From the NCBI GenBank assembly GCA_045593325.1, contig JAZNWL010000014.1:1-14729 (forward strand): a stretch of 14,729 nt of DNA. The letters are read 5' to 3'. A program made the translations under genes and the position numbers. Below are positions 6,985-14,588 of the stretch, in pieces. The stretch is from UMGS1484 sp045593325. Its GTDB lineage: Bacteria; Bacillota; Clostridia; Oscillospirales; Acutalibacteraceae. Every line of letters begins with the position of its first letter. Positions within the stretch are counted from its first letter, which is position 1. The notes below the pieces were generated by a model. That model did no database searches and was not told the DNA's origin. It was given only the letters and a program-made list of their open reading frames with translations.

Positions 6985-8422
6985 CAATCCCCTTTTTGCG
7001 CTCTAACATAGTTTCAAATCGTTCAATATATTCATACGGATATTTATAATTAAATATCCGTTCAATTTGTTGACCGTTAGGGTCTTTTAAACGACTGACA
7101 CCACCTGCACCGACAGCCAGAACAGTGTGAAGTTCATTCATCATATAGATGTTGTAAAGGCAGTCGTACATCGCTTTAGACCAGCCAACATTCTCCAGAT
7201 TTCCCAACATTTTACTTTGTCGATAAAGGTAATAAGGGGAATACCCTTCTTCACCCAAACGATTCTTTGCAATTTCCAACATTTGTAAAACTGATTCTCC
7301 ATCGGGTGTGGTAGCAATTTCTCCCCTTGCAGTTAAAAAGGAGGAACGTTTTACTGATAGGGTATGTACTGTGATATTTTCAGGTGAGAGTTCCAGCAGT
7401 TTTTCAAGAGACTGAGAAAACCCCTGAACGGTATCTCCCGGAAGCCCTGCAATCAAGTCCATATTGATATTATCGAACCCTGCATCTCTTGCCATTTGAA
7501 AAGCATCCAGAACCTGCCGGGCGGTATGCCGTCTCCCGATGATTTCCAAAATATCATCATGCATGGTTTGAGGATTAATACTCAAACGCCCCACACCGTG
7601 TTTCTTCAACACCTGCAATTTCTCAGGGGTAATGGTATCGGGACGACCACCTTCTACGGTATATTCTTGCAGTTGCGAAAGATCAAAATACCTTTCAATG
7701 GCAGTCATAATCTGATCTAGCTGAGGAGCAGACAACTGAGTGGGTGTACCACCGCCGAAATAAATGGTTTTCAAGGTGAGGTTTAAATTCTTAGCACGCT
7801 TTGCAGTTTCTTCCAATTCTTTACACAGCAAATCCACGTATTGGGGTACCATTTTTGCCGTCTTTTCCACCGAGTGAGAAACGAAAGAACAGTAACTGCA
7901 ACGAGTGGGGCAAAATGGAATGGAAACGTACAGACTGTACGCGGAGGAATCACACAATGCGGCGGCTTCGGTTTCAGCCAGATAAGTGGAATAGCATAGT
8001 TGAATCTTATCTTCTTTTACCAACAGTCGATCTTTCATATAAGACTGAACCTGCTGATGACTGCCCAGTTGCTTCAACAAGGAAGAATACAGTTTTCCGG
8101 GACGAACCCCCGTCAATACCCCCCATCTGGGCGTATATTTTAACTGTTTTTCAAAAAGATAAAATAAACACCGAGCCATGGTGATTTCCTCTTCACGAGA
8201 ATCCCCACCGGGAGGACAAGTTTCGGAATAAGTAAGAGAATCATCAGAAAACAGTTTTGCATTGACTACCGTATTCCTACCGGACGAAACGAACTCACAG
8301 AAAACATCATATTGTTCCGAAGGATTCTCATAAAACTTCTCGAACTTTTCGTGAGGAAAAAACAAACGGCAAATATTTTCCATTTCATAGGAATATTCAG
8401 GACGGTTTAAAAACAATTTCAT
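6953..8422 (-). CDS. hemZ: HemZ-type coproporphyrinogen dehydrogenase (radical SAM)
   Basis: An oxygen-independent coproporphyrinogen III oxidase-like radical SAM enzyme, 489 residues, near the size of Bacillus HemZ. The HemZ-specific N-terminal domain includes GVLTGVRPGK (101-110). The [4Fe-4S] motif is CPTRCSYC, with cysteines at 171, 175 and 178, preceded by YVSIPF. The SAM-contact segment YFGGGTPT follows near residue 225, then VEGGRPDTIT and GRLSINPQT. The family usually has VEAGRPDT; one Ala is Gly here. Known HemZ proteins are linked to haem synthesis, but whether this one oxidises coproporphyrinogen is not shown by sequence. ATG 8422 overlaps the upstream hydrolase stop as ATGA. Confidence 0.93.
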   Translation of the reverse strand: MKLFLNRPEYSYEMENICRLFFPHEKFEKFYENPSEQYDVFCEFVSSGRNTVVNAKLFSDDSLTYSETCPPGGDSREEEITMARCLFYLFEKQLKYTPRWGVLTGVRPGKLYSSLLKQLGSHQQVQSYMKDRLLVKEDKIQLCYSTYLAETEAAALCDSSAYSLYVSIPFCPTRCSYCSFVSHSVEKTAKMVPQYVDLLCKELEETAKRAKNLNLTLKTIYFGGGTPTQLSAPQLDQIMTAIERYFDLSQLQEYTVEGGRPDTITPEKLQVLKKHGVGRLSINPQTMHDDILEIIGRRHTARQVLDAFQMARDAGFDNINMDLIAGLPGDTVQGFSQSLEKLLELSPENITVHTLSVKRSSFLTARGEIATTPDGESVLQMLEIAKNRLGEEGYSPYYLYRQSKMLGNLENVGWSKAMYDCLYNIYMMNELHTVLAVGAGGVSRLKDPNGQQIERIFNYKYPYEYIERFETMLERKKGIDDFYERYPIS

Positions 8423-9051
8423 GCTTTTTGTGCCTCAATCATAAAGGGGTTACAGCTGCGTTCAATGTCCAATGTGGTGGCTTTTCCATGACCGGGATAT
8501 ACTTTATAATCCCCGGGTAAATCAGCCAGCAATTTCAACGATTGATACATTTGATTTTGATTGCCTGTAGGCAAATCGGTTCTTCCCTGCCCAAAGCGGA
8601 ATAAGGTGTCACCAGTAATTAAGGAATCACCACAAAGGAAACAAACACTTCCTACGGTATGACCGGGCGTGTGCAAAACAAAAACAGTGGATTCCCCTAA
8701 CTTAAATTTGTCATTATCCACAAAGGTAAAATCGGGGGTCAATGCCTGTTGGGTAACACCGATGTGTTCTGCCAAAGAAAAGCCGGCAGAAGACAAGCCG
8801 CAAGCATCTTTGGGGTGAATACAGATTTTGGCACCTGTCATTTCCTTTACTCTTCTGGCGGCAAGAATATGGTCATAATGGCGGTGAGTCAGCAAAATAT
8901 ATTGAAGAGATTCTTTTACTTGTTCTACCACATTCATTAAGGCATCACACACAAATCCGGGATCTACTAAAGCACATTTTCCTGTGGCTTCATCAGTAAG
9001 CAGGTAGGCATTATTATCCATATCCCCTACTTTAATCATTTCAACTTTCAT
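8419..9051 (-). CDS. MBL-fold metallo-hydrolase, glyoxalase II-like (YqgX/GloC type)
   Basis: A metallo-beta-lactamase-fold hydrolase of 210 residues, the short glyoxalase II-like form lacking the extra C-terminal substrate-binding domain. The dinuclear metal ligands are all visible: THRHYDH supplies His56, His58, Asp60 and His61. His131 lies in HTPGHT, Asp148 in TGDTLF, and His188 in YPGHG. Relatives hydrolyse thioesters such as S-lactoylglutathione or other acyl-thiols; the true substrate is unknown. It lies 6 nt after dtd and overlaps hemZ by 4 nt, the common clostridial order. The Shine-Dalgarno is weak (GGAAG, 9 nt before ATG), again suggesting coupling to the gene before it. Confidence 0.92.
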   Translation of the reverse strand: MKVEMIKVGDMDNNAYLLTDEATGKCALVDPGFVCDALMNVVEQVKESLQYILLTHRHYDHILAARRVKEMTGAKICIHPKDACGLSSAGFSLAEHIGVTQQALTPDFTFVDNDKFKLGESTVFVLHTPGHTVGSVCFLCGDSLITGDTLFRFGQGRTDLPTGNQNQMYQSLKLLADLPGDYKVYPGHGKATTLDIERSCNPFMIEAQKA

Positions 9052-9057
9052 GATAAC

Positions 9058-9510
9058 TTACTTCCAATCGTCTGTATTCAAAATAATAGTAACAGGGCCG
9101 TCATTCTCCAGAGAAACTTTCATATCTGCACCGAAAACCCCGGCATCTACTTGCTTAACACCCTGGTTTTTCAATTCTTCCAAAAACATCAAATACAGTT
9201 CCTTTGCTCTTTTGGGTTCCATGGCGCCGGTGTATGAAGGCCTTCTGCCATGGGAGGTATCGGCACATAAAGTGAAATTGGAAACCACTAAAGCGGCACC
9301 ATCCACATCCAGCAAGGATAAATTCATTTTATCATTTTCATCACTGAAAATCCGAAGATGTGCAGTCTTATCCGCCAAAAGTTTCATTTCTTCCTGGGTA
9401 TCCTCCTGGGAAACACCCAGCAAAATCATCAAACCTTGCCTGATTTCACCGGTTAATTCTCCATCGGAAATAACAGAGGCAGAGGATACTCTTTGTAAAA
9501 TTGCTTTCAT
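9058..9510 (-). CDS. dtd: D-aminoacyl-tRNA deacylase
   Basis: Dtd hydrolyses D-amino acids mischarged on tRNA, and also glycine on tRNA-Ala, keeping them out of protein. The 150-residue product matches the family length. The gly-cis-Pro region NDGPVT is at 136-141, the conserved GVFGADM segment at 124-130, GRRPSY at 88-93, and the active-site strand at 77-81 reads SNFTL, where most members have SQFTL. GGGAG lies 10 nt before ATG 9510, inside the end of rel. It sits 6 nt downstream of rel, an association conserved through Firmicutes. Confidence 0.96.
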   Translation of the reverse strand: MKAILQRVSSASVISDGELTGEIRQGLMILLGVSQEDTQEEMKLLADKTAHLRIFSDENDKMNLSLLDVDGAALVVSNFTLCADTSHGRRPSYTGAMEPKRAKELYLMFLEELKNQGVKQVDAGVFGADMKVSLENDGPVTIILNTDDWK

Positions 9511-9516
9511 AAATAG

Positions 9517-11703
9517 TTAACTCCCTGTACGGTCAACAGTGATAATATCGTTAATTTTCAAGAGTCGACCGATAATGTTATTCAAATGTTCGGTTCCTTC
9601 CGCACTGATGGTAATATAAATCTGACAGTTTCCATCTTTGGTGGCTTTGGCATTGATGGCATGCATGGGAACCCGCATACCTGTTAAAGCCAAAGAAATG
9701 TCTGCAATAATGGAGGGACGGTCCAACCCCAAAACAAACAAGGTTGCTTTGAAGCTTTTCCCTGCGGAAGAAGTCCAATGGGCTGGAATCCAACGGTCAG
9801 GATGTTCACAATTCTTGATATCTTTGGGAACGTTAGGACAATCCCGCTTGTGAATGGAAACCCCATGACCGCGGGTTACAAAGCCAATGATATTATCACC
9901 GGGCAAAGGTCCGCAACAGTTGGAGAAACGAATCAGACAGTTGTCTACCCCTTCTACCTGGACCCCTTCAAAGGAGTGGGATTTCTTTTGGGGTGTTAAA
10001 ATGGGTTTGGTGGTGGTTGATTTTTTATTTCTTAAATTAACGTTATAATATTCGCGAATGCGAGGCATTAACCGTGTTAATAAAATCCCACCGTACCCGA
10101 TGGCAGCAAAGAAATCGTCCAAAGAAGCAGAATGATACACCTTAGCAAAGTGTTCATAGATTTCTTGACGTTGGTCATCGTTTAAACCAATGAAATTACT
10201 GCGAACTTCCCGTTCCAACAACAATTTCCCTTCGGCAATGTTTTCATCGCGTTTTTCTTTTTTAAACCAAGCACGGATCTTCGAGCGGGCTTGACTGGTC
10301 TTGGCAATATTCAGCCAATCTCTGGCAGGGCCTCTACCTTGGGCATTTGAGGTAATGATTTCAACAATTTCCCCGTTTTTGATCTGATAATCAATGGGAA
10401 CGATCCGCCCTTCCACCTTGGCACCTACCATGCGGTTCCCAACCTGGGTATGGATAGCATAGGCAAAGTCAATGACCGTTGAGCCCGCCGGCAAACTGGT
10501 TACGTCTCCTTTGGGAGTAAGGGCAAACACTTCATCCAAAGTAAGGTCGTTTTTAATGCTGGTAACAATTTCGTCGGCTTCTCCGGATACTCGTTGGGCA
10601 TCCAGAATTTCACGGACCCAAGTAAGTTGTTGGTCCATATTATCCTTGGTGTTATTCACGCCAACCTTATATTTCCAGTGAGCGGCGATGCCGTATTCAG
10701 CTGTATGATGCATATCCCAGGTACGAATCTGCACTTCAAAAGGAATTCCTTCCCGGTCAATCACCGTGGTATGAAGGGACTGATATTGGTTTTGCTTCGG
10801 GGTAGAAATATAATCTTTAAACCGCCCGGGAATGGGTTTAAACACGTCATGAATAACCCCCAAGGCATTATAACATTCATTCACTGTATCAACGATTACA
10901 CGAACCGCGTAAATGTCAAAAATTTCGTCAAAATTCTTGCCTTGCATATACATTTTCCGGTAAATCCCGTGAATAGATTTCACACGACCTTCAATGTATA
11001 TTTCTTTACCGATGGCAGTGTTCAAACAGTTGGATATCCGACTTTTAATGGTATCCAAAAACTCTTTACGATCTTTCTGACGCAAGGTAAGAGCACTGAT
11101 AATTTCACCGTAACCGATGCCATCCAGTTGTCGGATGGACAAATCTTCCAGTTCCTCTTTCACGCCGCGGATCCCAAGACGGTGAGCAATAGGAGCATAC
11201 ACTTCAATGGTTTCTAAAGCAATATCCCGACGTTTTTGTTCCCGTAAAGAATCAATGGTTCGCATATTATGAAGACGGTCACAAAGTTTAATAATAACCA
11301 CGCGAACGTCTTCCGCCATGGAAAGAAGCATTTTTCTAAGGTTTTCCGATTGTTGTTCTTCACGGGAATAATAAGGAACTTTCCCCAACTTGGTAACCCC
11401 ATCTACCAATAAAGCAACTTCTTTACCAAAGAATTTTTGCACAGTTTCATTGGTAGCATCGGTATCTTCCACAACGTCATGCAAAAGAGCTGCACAAATA
11501 GATTCGGTATCCATACCAAATCCTGTTAATATCAATGCCACGTTGATGGGATGCTCAATATAAGGCTCCCCGGAACGTCGATTTTGCCCTTCGTGACACT
11601 CGGTGGCATAATCCAACGCCCTTACAATGGTATCATAATCATAATTACTGTTTTCGGAAACAGCTTGGAGTAAATTATCTCTTTGAGAAAGATATTTTGT
11701 CAT
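9517..11703 (-). CDS. relA: Bifunctional (p)ppGpp synthetase/hydrolase Rel
   Basis: The stringent-response enzyme, 728 residues, with all domains of a long RSH protein. The HD hydrolase domain keeps its ligands: His51, His75-Asp76, Glu79-Asp80, and Asp142 with Asn146 in CDRLHN. The synthetase domain contains GRVKSIHGIYRKM, GRFKDYISTPK and EVQIRT. The RFKD form of the loop is that of bifunctional enzymes rather than E. coli RelA. The TGS domain begins near residue 390 (VFALTPKGDV), a Cys-rich zinc-finger-like region follows (SNCCGPLPGD and a later Cys), and an ACT domain occupies about 655-728. It lies 13 nt after recJ with a weak GGTGA site. In most clostridia apt sits between recJ and rel; it is missing here. 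Confidence 0.97.
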   Translation of the reverse strand: MTKYLSQRDNLLQAVSENSNYDYDTIVRALDYATECHEGQNRRSGEPYIEHPINVALILTGFGMDTESICAALLHDVVEDTDATNETVQKFFGKEVALLVDGVTKLGKVPYYSREEQQSENLRKMLLSMAEDVRVVIIKLCDRLHNMRTIDSLREQKRRDIALETIEVYAPIAHRLGIRGVKEELEDLSIRQLDGIGYGEIISALTLRQKDRKEFLDTIKSRISNCLNTAIGKEIYIEGRVKSIHGIYRKMYMQGKNFDEIFDIYAVRVIVDTVNECYNALGVIHDVFKPIPGRFKDYISTPKQNQYQSLHTTVIDREGIPFEVQIRTWDMHHTAEYGIAAHWKYKVGVNNTKDNMDQQLTWVREILDAQRVSGEADEIVTSIKNDLTLDEVFALTPKGDVTSLPAGSTVIDFAYAIHTQVGNRMVGAKVEGRIVPIDYQIKNGEIVEIITSNAQGRGPARDWLNIAKTSQARSKIRAWFKKEKRDENIAEGKLLLEREVRSNFIGLNDDQRQEIYEHFAKVYHSASLDDFFAAIGYGGILLTRLMPRIREYYNVNLRNKKSTTTKPILTPQKKSHSFEGVQVEGVDNCLIRFSNCCGPLPGDNIIGFVTRGHGVSIHKRDCPNVPKDIKNCEHPDRWIPAHWTSSAGKSFKATLFVLGLDRPSIIADISLALTGMRVPMHAINAKATKDGNCQIYITISAEGTEHLNNIIGRLLKINDIITVDRTGS

Positions 11704-11716
11704 ACATTTATCACCG

Positions 11717-13756
11717 TTATGATTGAAGTTTCAATAAAATAGATGAAGTGGACAAATCCCGCTTTTGGAAGGGATTTAAGAAGGTAAGAGTAAACAGATA
11801 TCCATCGTATTCCTTAGCAATAAACTCGAATTCATGGAATACCTCAAGACAAACAAGTAATTTACCAAAAGAAACCTGACCTTTCAGGCGAAGGTGAATT
11901 TCTTCCAACGTTGTGATTTTCGTGTTTGTGAATGATTTTATATATCGATATAAAATAGCCAATTCTTCTCGGGTGGGTAACAAACGCTTTTTCTCATCAT
12001 CCGTTAGTTGTTCCCCCACCATAAACCGTTCAAAGAGAATCATATCACGGAACATGTTGTCATCATCATTCTGACTCGGTCGGAAATCCTGAATTGTTAC
12101 CGAAAATCCTGGTCTATTTTTATAGGTGGTATATCGGAAAATAACAGCCAAGTCCATACGATCCCCTATTTGGAAAGGGAATTCTTTCAAAGTCATCCCA
12201 AATTTCATGCAAGTTACCGTAATATTATCCCGACAAAGGGTTAACCGTAAACTTTTGCCGTTACCAACAGGATTCACAGTTTTCAATTCCATATTCATCA
12301 ATGCAAATTGAGGAACAGGATTTTCACATCCAAAGGGTGCCAGTGGCAGTAATTCAAAAGCCATACCCTCGTTGATACCAATGGGATTTAACTTGCAATC
12401 AATAGCAAGACTGGGTATGGGACGATCACCTTTAGACTTTGCATAGTCATTAATGGCTTTACGAAATTCGGGTATCTTATCCGATTGCAAGGTAAGACCT
12501 GCCGCCAGCGGATGACCGCCAACCTGCGTTAAATAATCAGAACAGGCAGAGAGCGCCTCAAAAATGTCAAACCCGTCAATACTACGGGCAGAACCTTTAG
12601 CAATTTCATCATCAACAGAAAGTACAATGGCAGGCTTTCCGAATTTCTGACACAAGCGGGAAGCAACAATCCCCAAAACACCGTGATGCCATTGATATCC
12701 TGCGACAACAATAACCCGATCAAAAAAACGAACTTTATTTTCTAACAGTTCCTCCAAAGAGGATTCCCACACATTCAGCTCAACCTCTTGACGAAGCAAA
12801 TTTTCATGACAAATTTCTGCCGCCAGCAAACGCGCTTCGTTGATATCGTCGGTAGTCAATAAACGAAACGCCCGCAAGCTATCACCCATGCGACCTGCTG
12901 CATTGAGTTTGGGGGCGAGACCAAAAGCAACTTGCTGGGCGGAAATTTCATCGCCGGTGATTTCTGCCGCCAAAACAAGTTCCTGAATCCCGATTCGGCT
13001 GAGTTCGTTTACTTTTCTAAGGCCTTGAATCACCAGTAAGCGGTTTTCGTCCACCAAAGGAACCACGTCAGCAATGGTGCCGATTGCCACTAAATCCCCA
13101 TACTCTTCCATCATTTCCTCACAGGAACAGCCTTCCAGGGCGCAAATCAATTTGAATGCAACCCCAACCCCTGCATAATCAGCAAAACAATCTGCAGGCA
13201 TACCCAAGTGTGGGTCAACCAATGCAACCGCATTAGGCAAATTTTCCGATGGTTGATGATGATCGGTAACAACAACGTCAATATCCCAGGAAGCAGCATA
13301 TTCAATTTCGTCCACAGCTGAAATTCCGTTGTCTACCGTGATAATCAAACTAACGTCATTTTGTTTTAATTTGAGAATTGTGTTTTTATGAAGACCATAA
13401 CCGTCATCTAACCGTTGGGGAATGTCGCAAAGAACGTTACAACCCTTTTCTTTTAAATACATGTATAACAAAGAGGATGCGGTTACACCGTCTGCATCAT
13501 AATCCCCACAAACAGCAATGATTTCACCATTTTCAATGGCGGTTTGAATTCGTTCAACCGCTTTGCTCATATCAGGCAATTCAAAAGGATCGGATAATTG
13601 CTGATCGCTGTTGATAAATTCATCAATATCATAGGGGTCAACGTATCCCCGCCCCGAAAGAATCAAAGCGGCCATTTGGCTGATATTACATTCTTCGGCC
13701 AACTCTTTGGCAAGAGCCAAATCAACCGATTTCAAATTCCACTTCTTTCGTGCCAA
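11717..13756 (-). CDS. recJ: Single-stranded-DNA-specific exonuclease RecJ
   Basis: RecJ degrades single-stranded DNA 5' to 3' in recombination and mismatch or excision repair. The 679-residue product has the DHH motifs GDYDADG (84-90), VDNG (141-144) and DHH (165-167), then the AGVGVAFKL stretch, APKLNAAGRMG, the DHHA1 block WHHGVLGIVASRL and GGHPLAAG. An OB-fold region follows, and a C-terminal domain (about 560-679) like that of Firmicutes RecJ. The only start available is TTG 13756, because a TGA lies in frame three codons upstream; AAGGA is 11 nt before it. It is the first gene of the long minus-strand run and has the only clear promoter of that run. Confidence 0.96.
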   Translation of the reverse strand: MARKKWNLKSVDLALAKELAEECNISQMAALILSGRGYVDPYDIDEFINSDQQLSDPFELPDMSKAVERIQTAIENGEIIAVCGDYDADGVTASSLLYMYLKEKGCNVLCDIPQRLDDGYGLHKNTILKLKQNDVSLIITVDNGISAVDEIEYAASWDIDVVVTDHHQPSENLPNAVALVDPHLGMPADCFADYAGVGVAFKLICALEGCSCEEMMEEYGDLVAIGTIADVVPLVDENRLLVIQGLRKVNELSRIGIQELVLAAEITGDEISAQQVAFGLAPKLNAAGRMGDSLRAFRLLTTDDINEARLLAAEICHENLLRQEVELNVWESSLEELLENKVRFFDRVIVVAGYQWHHGVLGIVASRLCQKFGKPAIVLSVDDEIAKGSARSIDGFDIFEALSACSDYLTQVGGHPLAAGLTLQSDKIPEFRKAINDYAKSKGDRPIPSLAIDCKLNPIGINEGMAFELLPLAPFGCENPVPQFALMNMELKTVNPVGNGKSLRLTLCRDNITVTCMKFGMTLKEFPFQIGDRMDLAVIFRYTTYKNRPGFSVTIQDFRPSQNDDDNMFRDMILFERFMVGEQLTDDEKKRLLPTREELAILYRYIKSFTNTKITTLEEIHLRLKGQVSFGKLLVCLEVFHEFEFIAKEYDGYLFTLTFLNPFQKRDLSTSSILLKLQS

Positions 13757-13791
13757 AATTCGTCATTCCTTAAAAAAATCTCTTAATAGAC

Positions 13792-13820
13792 ATTATACCA
13801 CTTAATAGCCTTGATGTCTA
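13792..13820 (-). promoter_or_regulatory. Predicted promoter of the recJ operon
   Basis: On the minus strand TAGACA (13815-13820, 5 of 6 matches) is followed by exactly 17 nt and a perfect TATAAT (13792-13797), with TGG immediately before the -10. Transcription would begin near 13785, giving an untranslated leader of about 29 nt before the recJ TTG. Confidence 0.85.
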
Positions 13821-13885
13821 TGGTAAATTTACAAAAAGAACAAAACAAATTTCTTATCACAGACCATGATTTTTGTAATTTTAAC

Positions 13886-13914
13886 TTGACAATCCAAAGG
13901 GTCTGTGGTACTAT
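13886..13914 (+). promoter_or_regulatory. Predicted promoter of tRNA-Arg
   Basis: A perfect TTGACA (13886-13891), 17-nt spacer and TACTAT (13909-13914, 4 of 6), again preceded by TGG, end 13 nt before the first base of the tRNA. It diverges from the recJ promoter. Confidence 0.8.
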
Positions 13915-13927
13915 TTGTTGGTAAAAT

Positions 13928-14004
<77 letters not shown>

Positions 14005-14008
14005 AAAG

Positions 14009-14041
14009 GAAGCACTTGCTACGTTCGCAAGTGCTTCTTTT
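14009..14041 (+). terminator. Terminator of tRNA-Arg
   Basis: An 11-bp perfect stem (GAAGCACTTGC at 14009-14019 with GCAAGTGCTTC at 14027-14037) with a 7-nt loop is followed by TTTT on the plus strand. It begins 5 nt after the tRNA CCA. A-rich bases on the left side could make it work weakly in reverse. Confidence 0.92.
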
Positions 14042-14101
14042 GTCCCTTTGAGAAAAAATGCAGATTTTGTCGAAATAAGGCTTTCTTTGTCTTTTTCGTA
14101 A

Positions 14102-14130
14102 TTGACACCCCCCTTTATGTTTGGTATAAT
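14102..14130 (+). promoter_or_regulatory. Fully consensus promoter of the XRE regulator gene
   Basis: TTGACA (14102-14107), a 17-nt spacer and TATAAT (14125-14130) all match the sigma-A consensus exactly, with TGG directly before the -10. A Shine-Dalgarno with AGGAGG (14140-14145) follows. I see no clear palindromic operator overlapping it. Confidence 0.9.
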
Positions 14131-14153
14131 AAAAAGAAAAGGAGGGATCAGTG

Positions 14154-14585
14154 ATGGATTTTGCAACCAAGTTAAAATGTTACCGAAGAATGTTAAATTT
14201 TACTCAAACCGACATTGCTGATGCCATAGGGGTTGACCGTTCAACCTATTCCTATTACGAAACCGGTAAAACTCTGCCAACCTCCGAAGGTATTCGGTTG
14301 CTTTCCCGGTTGTTTGGCGTTTCACCCGCAACGCTTTTAAACGAAAAACCGAAAGAGCCACCAAAGCCCAGGCAACCCATGATGTTGCACGACAGTGGTC
14401 CGGAAATGTTTTTTGGCAAAAAAGAAAAACAAGACGTTGATATGTCCTTCCCCGACTTAACCCAGGATGAAAAGGAACTACTGACACGGTATCGGGTCAT
14501 GAAAGCCGCCGAAGCCAATGCAACCAACTCTGCCGATCCTAAAGGCGAAATTATCAGAAGATTTCTTTTAGAAAATTATAAATAG
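14154..14585 (+). CDS. Small XRE-family helix-turn-helix regulator
   Basis: A predicted DNA-binding protein of 143 residues. Residues about 5-62 form the Cro/C1-type five-helix domain, with the recognition region TQTDIADAIGVDRSTYSYYETGKTLP (split at about 18-42) typical of the fold. A proline- and lysine-rich linker (63-75) leads to an acidic to mixed C-terminal region with the helix-like stretch FPDLTQDEKELLTRYRVM and a final EIIRRFLLENYK, which could mediate dimerisation. No peptidase or sensor domain is present. GTG 14151 and ATG 14154 are both possible; ATG lies 8 nt after AGGAGG and is chosen. Its target is unknown. The gene stands alone behind a very strong promoter, and the flanking repeat begins 3 nt after the stop. 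Confidence 0.9.
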   Translation: MDFATKLKCYRRMLNFTQTDIADAIGVDRSTYSYYETGKTLPTSEGIRLLSRLFGVSPATLLNEKPKEPPKPRQPMMLHDSGPEMFFGKKEKQDVDMSFPDLTQDEKELLTRYRVMKAAEANATNSADPKGEIIRRFLLENYK

Positions 14586-14588
14586 CAA

